64,000 bases of DNA from Pasteurella dagmatis (GTDB lineage: Bacteria; Pseudomonadota; Gammaproteobacteria; Enterobacterales; Pasteurellaceae). The notes beneath the pieces are model-generated. The model searched no databases. It was not told the DNA's origin and saw only the letters and a program-made list of their open reading frames with translations. Where the stretch lies: NCBI RefSeq assembly GCF_900186835.1, contig NZ_LT906448.1:620001-684000 (forward strand), given 5' to 3'. Each line of letters starts with the position of its first letter. The stretch's first letter is position 1. The position numbers were made by a program, and so were the translations under genes. Below, piece after piece: positions 19,749 to 30,600 of the stretch.

Positions 19749-20215
19749 TTTCTATGCATCGGTTCAGATTTTTACTCCGCTGAATATCAGCTCTTCTTAT
19801 TCAATCGTATTATATATTGCTTAGTATTTTACTAATCCAACCCTTATTAATTAGAATAATTTTGGCGCTACATTTAAAGCAAACTAGTTGCTTTGTTTGA
19901 CAATGTGCTTAAAAAGAGTTGTGTTCATATAGACAATGGCATTCAGGCATTATATCCACAAAAAATTCATCAAATTTTTTCAGGGATGCAATTATGTATT
20001 GATCTATAGCAGAATAAGGTTACATCTATAGTACCTTGTCAGGTGATTACAGCTCCACTATATAATTGGTTTACTAGTTGCACAAGTAGTAAGCTCACTG
20101 ACTAATAGGAACTATCATATTGTCTGTTTAACAACATAGTAATTATTTGTATTTTTTGAAAATAATAGAGTGATTTTTAGGTCCTAAAACAGCTAGTGGG
20201 AAGTTGAAAAGATAG
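19749..20215. other. 467-base non-coding stretch, possibly a decayed gene
   Basis: No open frame of normal gene size lies here. One plus-strand frame (about 19880-20008) reads as a broken coding-like segment with an internal stop, containing phrases such as VALFDNVLKKSC and QALYPQKIHQIFSG, which I could not assign to a family. The stretch separates the ttr locus from yfaE and may be scar DNA from the ttr insertion or lost genes. Confidence 0.35.
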
Positions 20216-20464
20216 TTACATCTCAATTTCTAAATCTTCTTCAACGTGACAGCAACAGAGTAGAATCTCGTTAGGCTGAACAAAGGCAAGAGGGAGCTCT
20301 TTATAGGATACCTTGCCTTTTCTTATTCTTACACGGCAAGAACCGCAATAGCCTGAACGACATTGATACTCGTGAAAAATGCCATTGTTTTCTAAGTGAG
20401 AAAGTAATGATGTTTTATTGTTATGTTCTAATGTAATTTGACTATGAATTAAATGAATCTTCAT
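20216..20464 (-). CDS. yfaE: YfaE-type [2Fe-2S] ferredoxin (ribonucleotide reductase cofactor maintenance)
   Basis: An 82-residue plant-type ferredoxin. The cluster ligands are in YQCRSGYCGSCRVRI (Cys-x4-Cys-x2-Cys) plus a fourth cysteine in the ILLCCCHVE tail. In E. coli YfaE supplies electrons for assembling and repairing the diferric-tyrosyl cofactor of NrdB. It lies downstream of nrdB on the same strand, which supports that role, but a 250-base hydrolase remnant now sits between the two. The start codon overlaps the stop of the remnant (ATGA), so translation may once have been coupled. Confidence 0.88.
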   Translation of the reverse strand: MKIHLIHSQITLEHNNKTSLLSHLENNGIFHEYQCRSGYCGSCRVRIRKGKVSYKELPLAFVQPNEILLCCCHVEEDLEIEM

Positions 20465-20713
20465 TCGTGTTTAAAGTAACTTTTTATTTTTTCTAATACT
20501 AAAGGAAATTCGAGCCAACCTTCATGGGCCAGAAAATGGCCACCTTGTTGTAAACGAATATAATCCGCTTGTAAATCCTTTGCTAAAATATCGCTATATT
20601 GATGTGGAATAATGTGATCATCCAACGCAGCAATTACAAAGGACTTGATTAAATAACTCTAAGAAAGATTTTTTATTTTCGATATACCCGTGAATGACGT
20701 AAACTTGTTTCAT
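20461..20713 (-). pseudogene. Remnant of an RBBP9/YdeN-type serine hydrolase
   Basis: From an ATG at 20713 the minus strand reads MKQVYVIHGYIENK, the typical start of RBBP9/YdeN-like alpha/beta hydrolases (their first strand and HGY oxyanion region). In another frame it ends with a family-like C terminus (ALDDHIIPHQYSDILAKDL, GGHFLAHEGW) that stops at 20461. The two halves are out of frame and only about 84 codons remain, while such proteins have about 180 residues. An internal deletion of roughly 95 codons with a frameshift explains this. The stop overlaps the yfaE start by ATGA. A shortened functional gene is unlikely because the nucleophile region is missing. Confidence 0.65.
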
Positions 20714-20736
20714 ATTATAATATCTACATAAACAAA

Positions 20737-20769
20737 GACCGCACTTTAATTTCAGATAAAAGTGCGGTC
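20737..20769. terminator. Paired uptake signals forming a terminator after nrdB
   Basis: Two oppositely oriented uptake signals (GACCGCACTTT at 20737-20747 and AAAGTGCGGTC at 20759-20769) give an 11-bp stem with an 11-base loop. It lies 16 bases past the nrdB stop, between nrdB and the hydrolase remnant. Inverted uptake-signal pairs used as terminators are well known in Haemophilus. Confidence 0.75.
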
Positions 20770-20784
20770 CATTTTTAGCAAATT

Positions 20785-21915
20785 TTAGAGATCAAAATCA
20801 CCGAAATCTTTTGTATCTACTTTAGAGTCAATTTGTCCAACAAGGTATGAACTCACTTCAACTTCTTGTGGCGCAACTTGTACGTTATCTGATACTAACC
20901 ATGCATTGATCCAAGGAATTGGGTTTGAACGCGCTTGGAAAGGCAATGGTAAGCCAACAGCTTGCATACGAATATTGGTGATATATTCCACATATTGGAC
21001 TAGAATATCACGATTTAAGCCAATCATTGAGCCATCTTTGAATAGATAAGATGCCCATTCTTTTTCTTGTTCCGCTGCTGCAACGAATAAGTCATAAGCT
21101 TCTTGTTTGCATTCTTCCACAATTTCTGCCATTTCCGGATCATCTTGACCTGATGCCATAATGTTAAGAATGTGTTGTGTACCGGTTAAATGTAACGCTT
21201 CATCACGTGCGATAAATTTAATGATTTTCGCATTACCTTCCATTAATTTTCGTTCTGCAAAAGCAAAAGAGCAAGCAAATGACACATAGAAACGAATAGC
21301 TTCAAGTGCATTTACACTCATTAAGCAAAGATAAAGCTGGCGTTTTAAGTTACGTAAAGTTACTGTGCACTCTTGCCCATCTACATTGTAAGTGCCTTCA
21401 CCATAAAGGGTGTAAAGCTGTGTATCACGAATTAAATCATCGTAATAGCACGAAATATCTTTTGCGCGTTTGATAATTTCTTCGTTTGTGACAATATCAT
21501 CAAAAACGACAGAAGGATCGTTTACGATATTACGAATAATGTGTGTATATGATCTTGAGTGGATAGTTTCAGAGAATGTCCAAGTTTCGATCCAAGTTTC
21601 TAATTCAGGAATGGATACTAAAGGCAATAATGCTACGTTTGGGCTACGACCTTGAATTGAGTCTAATAACGTTTGATATTTTAAGTTACTGATAAAAATA
21701 TGTTTTTCGTGTTCTGGTAATGCTTGGTAGTCAATGCGATCTTGCGATACATCGACTTCTTCAGGACGCCAGAAAAATGACAATTGCTTTTCAATGAGTT
21801 TTTCAAATGTCTCATATTTCTGTTGGTCATAACGGGCTACGTTCACATTTTGACCAAAGAACATAGGTTCTTTTAATTGATCATTTTTATTTTGTGAGAA
21901 AGTAGTATAAGCCAT
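20785..21915 (-). CDS. nrdB: Ribonucleoside-diphosphate reductase class Ia, beta subunit
   Basis: NrdB holds the diiron-tyrosyl radical that starts ribonucleotide reduction in NrdA. The 376-residue product has all ligand positions at the E. coli numbering plus one: D85, E116, H119, E205, E239 and H242, with radical tyrosine Y123 ([10 protein letters not shown]). The C-terminal tail [11 protein letters not shown] is the peptide that docks to NrdA. nrdA is not next to it in this window: upstream lies the NSS transporter at 22265. The gene is followed by the USS hairpin, the hydrolase remnant and yfaE. No clear NrdR boxes were found in its 350-base upstream region. Confidence 0.97.
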   Translation of the reverse strand: MAYTTFSQNKNDQLKEPMFFGQNVNVARYDQQKYETFEKLIEKQLSFFWRPEEVDVSQDRIDYQALPEHEKHIFISNLKYQTLLDSIQGRSPNVALLPLVSIPELETWIETWTFSETIHSRSYTHIIRNIVNDPSVVFDDIVTNEEIIKRAKDISCYYDDLIRDTQLYTLYGEGTYNVDGQECTVTLRNLKRQLYLCLMSVNALEAIRFYVSFACSFAFAERKLMEGNAKIIKFIARDEALHLTGTQHILNIMASGQDDPEMAEIVEECKQEAYDLFVAAAEQEKEWASYLFKDGSMIGLNRDILVQYVEYITNIRMQAVGLPLPFQARSNPIPWINAWLVSDNVQVAPQEVEVSSYLVGQIDSKVDTKDFGDFDL

Positions 21916-22122
21916 AGTATGCTCTCCATAAGTTGATTATGCTAAAAAATAAACCGCGCTTTAGGTAAAATTAATAGATGTTGGCTATTCTACCGAAGTC
22001 TAAAATTATAAGCTAGAGAAATGACAATATTTCTCATTTGTTTATCTATTGTTCTGATTTAACTCTTTGATATTAAAAAATAACAATAAAATTGTCAGTA
22101 ATGTAAAGATAGAATTGTGCGA

Positions 22123-22154
22123 TAAAAAATCAGCACCATAATAACGGTGCTGAT
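22123..22154 (-). terminator. Terminator after the MetP/MetS transporter genes
   Basis: A 9-bp stem (ATCAGCACC at 22129-22137, GGTGCTGAT at 22146-22154) followed on the minus strand by six T. An uptake signal (22157-22165) lies between the small gene and the hairpin. Confidence 0.85.
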
Positions 22155-22172
22155 AAAAGTGCGGTCGATTTT

Positions 22173-22265
22173 TTATTCTTTTGGTAGTCTTAATACAGAG
22201 AGGATTAACCCTCCCCAAATGATTGTTAATGCGACTACCATCATAATAATTGCGCTATTACTCAT
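22173..22265 (-). CDS. MetS-type small subunit of a methionine/alanine NSS importer (30 residues)
   Basis: A 30-residue single-TM protein on the minus strand: it begins [20 protein letters not shown] and ends in LSVLRLPKE. Its start overlaps the stop of the transporter gene (TAATG, 1 base shared), and a GGAG site lies upstream inside the transporter gene. Small proteins with this W-G-G-L core and tail are found next to bacterial NSS transporters; MetS of Corynebacterium is needed for MetP activity. The adjacency, coupling and hydrophobic profile make this assignment good, although length alone could hide it from gene callers. Confidence 0.8.
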   Translation of the reverse strand: MSNSAIIMMVVALTIIWGGLILSVLRLPKE

Positions 22266-23770
22266 TATTTATCTCCTCTTGAGTCGTTAATATGTTTCCA
22301 AGGTAAGCGTGAAAGTAAGAATGCGATTACACCTAAACCAATTGCCATTCCCCAACCAAAGCTATTAATAAACCAAGCAGGGTAACCACCATAACCTTCG
22401 TTTACAACTTTGTTGATTTCAGTGAATAACATATAAACTAAAACAGTTGAAGTGACAGTACCAATTAACACACGCCAGATTACCCCCACTTTAAATGATG
22501 AAGTTTCGTTAATATGTGCTGCTAAGCCAGATAAGGATTCATTAATTAATACTGCATAAATCACCATCAATCCTACTGCAACGATACCAAAACTGTTTAC
22601 AAATTTATCTAATACATCTAACACAGGTAAGCCTGTTGTAGTGCCAAATAATAAGATAGAGACAATCGCCATTGGCACACAAACAATAGTAGTTGAAATT
22701 GAACGGCGCATTCTCAACTTATCTTGTACTGCAGATACAATCACTTCAAGAATTGACATTAATGATGTAATACCCGCAAACAATAATGAACCAAAGAATA
22801 ATACACCAATCACGCTGCCAAATGGTGCTTGGTCAATGATCGCAGGGAATGCAATAAATGCTAAACCAATTCCTGATGCGGCGACTTCACTTACTTCTTT
22901 ACCTCCCGCTGTAGCCATAAAACCAAGTGCAGCGAATACGCCTATACCTGCTAATAATTCAAAACTACTATTTGCAAAGCCAACTACTAATCCGGAGCCT
23001 GTTAAGTCACTTTGTTTTTTAAGATAAGAAGAATAAGTAATCATAATCCCGAAACAAATTGATAGAGAAAAGAAAATTTGTCCGTATGCAGCTACCCACA
23101 CAGTTGGTTCTAATAATTTAGACCAATCTGGAGTAAATAATGCATTTAAGCCTTTGTTTGCACCGGGTAAAAAGAGTGAAGTGATAACTAAAATAGCAAA
23201 CATTACAGTTAAAAGTGGCATAAAGAAGCTGGCTGATTTACCAATCCCTTTTTGTACCCCTAAGGCTAAGATCACCAAAATAAATGCCCAAACGCCGATT
23301 AATGGTCCAGTAATACTCGCAACAAAGTCAAAATTGATAGTTACACCTTCAGCCATTTGCAAATAATCTTTAAAGAAGAAACTTGCAGGATCATTACCCC
23401 AAGTGCTGCTTAGAGAAAAATAAGTATAGGAGGCAGCCCAACCAATAATTACCGCATAATAAATACCAATAATTACGTTAATCATTACTTGCCACCAGCC
23501 AAAGGTTTCAAAGTGGCGATTTAAGCGACGAAATGCAAGTGGTGGCGAAGCTCGAAATTTATGCCCGATTGCATAATCTAAAAATAATAGGGGAATACCT
23601 GCGGTTAATAACGCAATTAAATAAGGGATAATAAATGCCCCGCCCCCATTGTCATAAGTCACATAAGGAAAACGCCAAATATTTCCCAACCCAACAGCTG
23701 AACCAATAGCAGCAAAAATAAATGCTCGACGTCCAGAGAACGTTTCACGACTTTGAGATGATGTTGTCAT
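22265..23770 (-). CDS. Sodium-dependent NSS-family transporter, MetP-like
   Basis: A 501-residue polytopic membrane protein of the neurotransmitter:sodium symporter family with about twelve hydrophobic segments. The signature is in the first helix: [36 protein letters not shown], with the unwound sodium/substrate region. The presence of the coupled small gene suggests the methionine/alanine branch (MetP), but substrate specificity is not proven by sequence. It is transcribed divergently from the adhesin gene across a 909-base gap and ends with a terminator. Confidence 0.88.
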   Translation of the reverse strand: MTTSSQSRETFSGRRAFIFAAIGSAVGLGNIWRFPYVTYDNGGGAFIIPYLIALLTAGIPLLFLDYAIGHKFRASPPLAFRRLNRHFETFGWWQVMINVIIGIYYAVIIGWAASYTYFSLSSTWGNDPASFFFKDYLQMAEGVTINFDFVASITGPLIGVWAFILVILALGVQKGIGKSASFFMPLLTVMFAILVITSLFLPGANKGLNALFTPDWSKLLEPTVWVAAYGQIFFSLSICFGIMITYSSYLKKQSDLTGSGLVVGFANSSFELLAGIGVFAALGFMATAGGKEVSEVAASGIGLAFIAFPAIIDQAPFGSVIGVLFFGSLLFAGITSLMSILEVIVSAVQDKLRMRRSISTTIVCVPMAIVSILLFGTTTGLPVLDVLDKFVNSFGIVAVGLMVIYAVLINESLSGLAAHINETSSFKVGVIWRVLIGTVTSTVLVYMLFTEINKVVNEGYGGYPAWFINSFGWGMAIGLGVIAFLLSRLPWKHINDSRGDK

Positions 23771-24679
23771 AATTTACGACCTTTTTTCGTTATTTCTTGT
23801 TTGTTAAATAAATGTTAGGTTTCAGATTTTAATAAAATTTAAATGTCAGTCAATAGATTAAAATTCTAAAGATGGTGTTTTTTATAGTTATTTAATGGTT
23901 TAATAATCTATTATTATCTTTTTTATTAGAGCTATATTTTGTATTTTTGGGAACGATAACATTTTATTACCAAAAATAAACGAAAAATTGAGTATAAAAA
24001 ACTATCAAGCAAATAATGAAAAAATCAAAAAATAGGGAATTTTAAAATAAGACAATGTTGGTTAGAAAAATCCATTACATTTTCTAAAATAAGAAGATTT
24101 TAGGGAGCTATAGGGTAACTAGTTTTAGTGAAAGCAAACTAGTGATATCAGATCAATTCTTTTGTTATAGATGGTTTAAGAGAAGTAGAGGTAAACACAT
24201 TATTTTTAATAAAAGTAAATAATGTTTTATAAAGTAAAGATATATAACCAATTGTTTTTATATTGATTATTTTTATTGGATAGACGTTAGACTATCCTTA
24301 ATCTAGTTCCATATGTCTTACTTCATTTGAATGAAAAGAGTTGTAAATGTTGTTTTTTTATTTACATTGAAACATCTATTTTTAATGGATTAAGTAGAAT
24401 AGATGCTTGTGAATACTGGATTTTTAATGTAAAAAAGTGTAAAATTGTTTGAAAATTAACCTTGGGGGGAATAAATTTTTTATAGAAAATTAACCTAATT
24501 AAGTTTGTGTGTTTTGCTGAGTTTTGCTCATCTTTCATTTTTTAAGGAATTAGTTAACGTAATTTTTTTACACAATGCTTCAATTAGCCTCTCTAGATAA
24601 GCGTATTCGAATTATTGGTATGTTATCTCTTTCTCATATTACTTAACGTACCAATGCTCAAACATAAAAGGAATCTTAT
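23771..24679. other. 909-base AT-rich intergenic region upstream of the adhesin
   Basis: This gap holds the divergent promoters for the NSS transporter and the adhesin. It is very AT-rich. I see an 8-bp inverted repeat (ACTAGTTT at 24118-24125, AAACTAGT at 24136-24143), a 23-codon open frame at 24574-24645 without a ribosome site, and no tandem simple-sequence repeat of the phase-variable kind. No gene or RNA could be supported. Confidence 0.6.
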
Positions 24680-27600
24680 ATGAATAAAGTCTATAAAGTG
24701 ATTTGGAATCATTCTTTAAACACTTTTGTTGTCGTCTCTGAACTTGCAAGAGGTTATGTTAAATCTTCATCTTCAAGTAACTCATCTACTTCTAAGCTTT
24801 CTAAAGTATTCAAATTAAATTTGTTGGGGTTATTACTCGCTATTTCTTTGCCTAGTCAGGCATATATTGCTATCGATAGTGTAGAAAATGGTCGTATAGG
24901 TTTTGCTAGTGCGGATGCAAGACCACAAAACCCAGCTGTTGACGGTGGAACCTATCCATTGGATTATAAAAACCCAGGCAATAAATCGTATGATAATAAA
25001 GATATATCTATTGGTGGTAATAATTATAGCCCTAGAACATCATCAGGTATTGCTATTGGTAAATATTCATCGGCAATAGCTTCTCGTGCCGATAGACGAT
25101 CTAATGGTATTGCTATTGGTGATTATAGTAAAGCTACAGGTGGACTATCTATGGCTTTAGGTAGTTTTTCTCTTGCCGGGAATGTAGGTTCGATAGCACT
25201 AGGAACTGCTTCAAGAGCTGATGGATTTAATGCTTTATCGATGATGCGTCAGTCTGCCGCAATAGGTGATTATTCTACAGCAATAGGTTCAGTGTCTTGG
25301 GCAAATGGCACAGCGAGTTTTGCATTAGGCGCTTCAGCAACAGCTTTTGGTGATCAATCTATTGCGATTGGTTCAGTATCCCCTACAACTTCAGCTAGTG
25401 CGAGTAATTCAAAAAAGACTAAATATGATGGCTTAAATCGCACACAAACTAATGGCAATAACTCTATTGCAATGGGGTCTGCAGCACGAACAAATGGGGA
25501 AAATTCTTTTGCTATAGGATCGGGGGCTGAAACAGGAGAATTTATTGAAAAAAGAGATACATATCTTGAGGACATGGTTAGAGAAGCCGATGTAAACAAA
25601 AAAGCCAAAGGTGCTATGGCGTTTGGTGTAAATGCAAAAGCTAAAGAGGCTAAAGCAATAGCATTTGGTGAAGAAGCTAAAGCATTAAAAGAGAATTCAA
25701 TGGCGTTTGGTGCACAAGCAAATGCATCAGAACAAAATGCAATAGCGTTCGGTGCCCTAGCAAATGCAACGAATAGTAGTGCCATGGCATTTGGCTCAAA
25801 AGCAAATGCTTTAAAACAAAATGCAATGGCATTTGGTGCGAATGCTCAAGCTACTCAACAAAATGCAATGGCATTTGGTACAAATGCAAAGGCAACAGTT
25901 ACAAAAGCAATTGCTATTGGTTTTAATACTAATGCAACACAAAATAATGCAGTGGCAATTGGTTCAGAGACCAATGCAACTCAATCGAATACAACAGCAA
26001 TTGGTACAACAGCGAAGGCATCTCAAGCAAATTCAACCGCATTAGGTTTTGGAGCACAAGCTACTCATGAAAATAGTGTTGCTCTAGGGGCAAACTCTAA
26101 AACTGATAATGCCGTAGCAACGGCTAATTCCCAAATTAATGGAGTCAACCACCAGTTTGCTGGTAATAATCCGATTGGCACAGTCAGTATTGGTGATACT
26201 AATAAAGAGAGAACTATCACTAATGTAGGAGCAGGGCGTATTTCTTCTACTTCAACGGATGCGATTAATGGAAGCCAATTACACGCAGTAATTACTGAGG
26301 TAAATAAAGGCTGGAATATTACTACTGCTGCAGCCGGTGGTGAGGTTAGCGGTAATAATAATCCTGCAAAAGTAAAATTAGGTGACACAGTTACAGTTAC
26401 TGCTGGAAAAAATATCAAAATCACTCAAGCTGATAAAAATATTACCGTTGCGACTAAAGACAATGTGACTTTCAAAAAAGTAGATGCCGAAACTTTAAAT
26501 GTGACTGGAGATACAACAGTTAAGAACTTAACTGCAACTGGTGACACAAAAGTTAAAAATTTTACCGTTGATCCTAGCAGTAATATCAATATGGGTAATA
26601 ACCGTATTATGAATGTTGGAGATCCTACAGAAGCTACTGATGCAGTAAATAAAAAATATGTTGATAATGTTGAGTTTAACTATAAGGGTGATTCAGGTAC
26701 AGGTAAGAATAAATTATCTACTCAAACTGCTTTTAAAGGTACTGCTAATGAAATTGTAACGGCAGCTACAAATGGAAGTGTTACTTTTAGTTTAGCAAAA
26801 GAAGTTAAAGATTCTTTAGTTCTGGCAAAAAGTGCGGTGCAGAACTTTACTGTTGGAGTAGGTTCAACAGCTTCAAGCATTTCTATCGATAAAACAAATA
26901 AACATTTTGATATTGTCGGGGGTAGTAATTATGTGACTACAACTATTACTGATAGAAAAGTAAAAATTGATCTTTCAGATAATATTAAAAATGTCATTAA
27001 TGATGTCACTAATAATTTAATTACTGTTACAGGAGGAGCTACTCAAGCTAATTCATTTAAAATTAGCAATGGTGGTTCTGTTAAAGTTATTTCTAATCCA
27101 AACGATGCCACGAATATTATTACCGTAGGGGCAGATACTAATCAAAAAGCAATTACTGTTGGCGTAAATTCAGAGAGCTTAAATACATTTATTACTAATA
27201 ATCCACAAGTTCAGGCGAATAAAAATAAAATTGCTGCCCTTGAACCTAAAGTAGAGAGTAATACAAATAGAATAAATGCATTGGAGCCTAGAGTTCAAAA
27301 TACAGAAAAGGAAATTACAGCGTTAAAACCACAAGTTACAAATAATAAAAATGAAATTGACGCTTTAAAACCACAGGTTACAAATAATAAAAATGAAATT
27401 GATGCTTTAAAACCTCAAGTGGAAACAAATAAGCAAGATATTGCTGATTTAAAACCTCAAGTAGAAAGTAATAAAGCTGAAATTGATACTTTGAAACCCA
27501 AAGTTGATAAAAATACAGCAGATATTGCAGCCGGCTGGGAATTACAAGCAAATGGCACTAAAATTAAAGATGTTAATCCGAATGATAGAATAGCTAATTT

Positions 27601-30600
27601 TACACAAGGACAAAATATTGAGATTTCTGTAGAGAATAATTCAATAAAAGTTTCTACTTCTTTAACACCAAAATTTACCAATGCTACATTTGGCGATAAT
27701 AGCGACAAAACTGTTATTGATAAAGATGGAATTACAATTACTAATAATGGTAAATCGCCAGTCAAATTAAATGACAATGGTTTAGATAATGGTGGGAATA
27801 AAATACAAAACCTTGCTAATGGAACATCACCAAATGACGCAGTTAATATGTCTCAATTAGATGCTGTTAACGCAACAGCGAATTCTGGTTGGAAATTACA
27901 AGTCAATAAAGAACCTGATTCTGAAAGCAAAGTGACTCCAAATGCTACTGTCAGTTTAAATAATGATGATGGGAATATTCAAATTACTAAAACTAAGAAT
28001 GACAATAATGTAACTTTTGCTTTAAACACAACTTTAACTTTAGGTAAAAATGGTGCAGATCAAACAGGAAAAGATGGTTCATTAACTGTCACTGGTAAGG
28101 ATGGCTCATCAGTTGTTTTAAATGGTAAAGATGGCTCTATTGGATTAACAGGAACTGCTGGTGCAAACGGTTTAAAACCTCAAACAACGATAAAAGTTAC
28201 GAAAGGTCAACCTGATGTAAATAATACGGGAAATAAGACTCGTATTACTTATACGAATGGTAATAATGACAATGTCGAAGAGGTAGCAACCCTGCATGAT
28301 GGATTGAAATTCCAAGGTGATGACAAATCACCTATTGCCAAACAGTTAAATCAAACATTAGACATCGTTGGTGGAGCCCAAGGCCCTGTATCTGATAACA
28401 ATATTGCAGTTAGAACGAGTACAGATAAAACTAAATTAGAAATTAAATTAGCTAAATCACTTACTAATCTGACAAGTATTGAAGTTGGTAGTGGCAATGA
28501 TAAAACGAATATTGATAAAGATGGAATTAGAATTATTAATGCAGATCCAACGAAGAATGTTAGTTTAACTGATACTGGTTTAAATAATGGTGGGCATAAA
28601 ATTGAAAATATTGCTAACGGTACAAATTCAGGTGATGCGGTTAATTTTTCTCAATTAGATGCAGTAAGTAAAGTTGCAAATGCCGGTTGGGTATTATTTA
28701 CGAATAATCAAGATAATACAAAAAGTGTAATCAAGCCTAATGCAACAGTGAGTTTAAATAATAACGATGGCAACATTCACATCACTAAAACGAAAGATGA
28801 TGGTAATGTCACTTTTGCCTTAAACCACAATATTACTTTAGGTAAAGCCGGAAATGGCAATGATAATCATGACGGCGCATTAACTGTTCAAGGCAAAAAT
28901 GGCTCATCTGTTGTACTCAATGGTTCTGATGGTTCAATTAGTTTAACTGGAACACCGGGCACTCCAAACACAAAAATTAAAGTAGGCAGTGGTGCTGGCG
29001 GTGTTGAAGATACTAATAGCATTCATAAAAATCGCATTACTTATACTAATGGAAATAATAATGAGGAAACCGTTGCAACTTTAAATGACGGCTTAAAATT
29101 TAAAGGTGATGACACAACTGTTATTAATAAAAAATTAAACCAACAGTTAGAGATTGTTGGGGGCGCAGAGAATTCAAAACTTAGTGACAGAAATATTGGT
29201 GTTAATTCTAACAATGGAAAATTAGAAATTAAGTTATCAAAAGAGCTTAATGAATTAACTTCAACTACTTTTGGTTCAGGTGCAGATAAAACATTTATTA
29301 ACAAGGATGGAATTACTATTCATGCTACTGCACCTAATAAAAATGTGAGTTTAACAGAGAGTGGCTTAAATAATGGAAATAACCAAATTACTAATGTCGC
29401 GAGTGGTTTAGGAAAAGGGAAAACATTATCTACTTTACAAGTGAATGATGGTGATCTGACGAATGCAGCAAATATCGGCGATTTAAAAAATGCGATTGAT
29501 AATATCACTAAATCCACAGCTGATGGTGGTTTTGGATTTATTGACTCTGATAATAATGCTGTTAAGCAAGATTTAGGCACAACCATCAAAGTACAAGCAA
29601 AAGATGGTATAAGTGCAAAAGTGGTTAATACAAATGACGGTAAGAAAGCACTAGAATTTGGTTTAAATAGCACAGTATCTATAGGAAATAATGCTGAACC
29701 TGGTCAAATAACAATTAAAGGTGAAAATGGTCAAGATGGCATTACGTTAAACGGAAAAGACGGTACGATTGGATTAAAAGGAAAAAATGGTGTCAGTGCA
29801 AATATTACTGTTGGAAATGGTCCTAATACTTTAGATAGCCAAACTAACAATACTACTCCTCGTATTAGCTACACAAATGGCAGTAAAACAGAGTATGTTG
29901 CAACAACAAGTGATGGTTTAATTTTTGGTGCAAATACTGGAGTTGATCATAAGGCTAAATTAAATACGAAAATTGAGATTAAAGGGGCATCTACTAATCA
30001 AAATTGGGATGCGTTTGACTCAGGCACTAACTTGATGACCAAAGTCGATACTGACAATCATTTAATTACTATTGCTTTATCTAAAAACTTAAAAGATTTG
30101 GTAAGTGCAACCTTTAGCAATGGAGTAAATCCAACAGTAAAAAGTGAATTAACTGGTCATGGATTGACAATCACCCCAACTGTTCAGGGTAAATCACCTG
30201 TTAAATTAACTGATTCAGGGTTAGATAATGGCGACAATCAAATTACTAATGTGAAAAGTGGTTTGAATGGTGTGAATTTAAATGATGCTCAAGGCAATAC
30301 ATTAAAAAATGCTGTAAATGTTGAAGATCTCAAAAATGCCATTAATAACACTGTTGGCCAAAGTGGTTGGAATTTAAAAGTTAATGGTGGAACTTCTGTT
30401 AAAGTCGGTCATGACAATACTGTAGAGTTTATTAATGGAGATAACATTAATATTACTAATAATGATAAAAATATTACTATTGCCACATCAAAAAATCTAA
30501 GTGTTGATACATTAAAAGCAGGCAAAAAAGGTGAAAATGGTCAGCAAGGCGTTGATGGTAATGTCACAGCAGAAGGTAAAAATGGTTCTTCAGTAATATT

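Noticed and set aside
19876-24143. Shared string AAAGCAAACTAGT near 19877 and 24131 as a mobile-element end
   Set aside because: A 13-base match is expected by chance in AT-rich DNA of this size; no matching inverted copy bounds either region.
24574-24645. 23-codon open frame upstream of the adhesin gene
   Set aside because: No ribosome site and no recognisable product; AT-rich intergenic DNA easily gives such frames.
25613-26116. 42-base repeats as a possible CRISPR array
   Set aside because: The repeats are in frame and encode YadA head units; no spacers and no cas genes.
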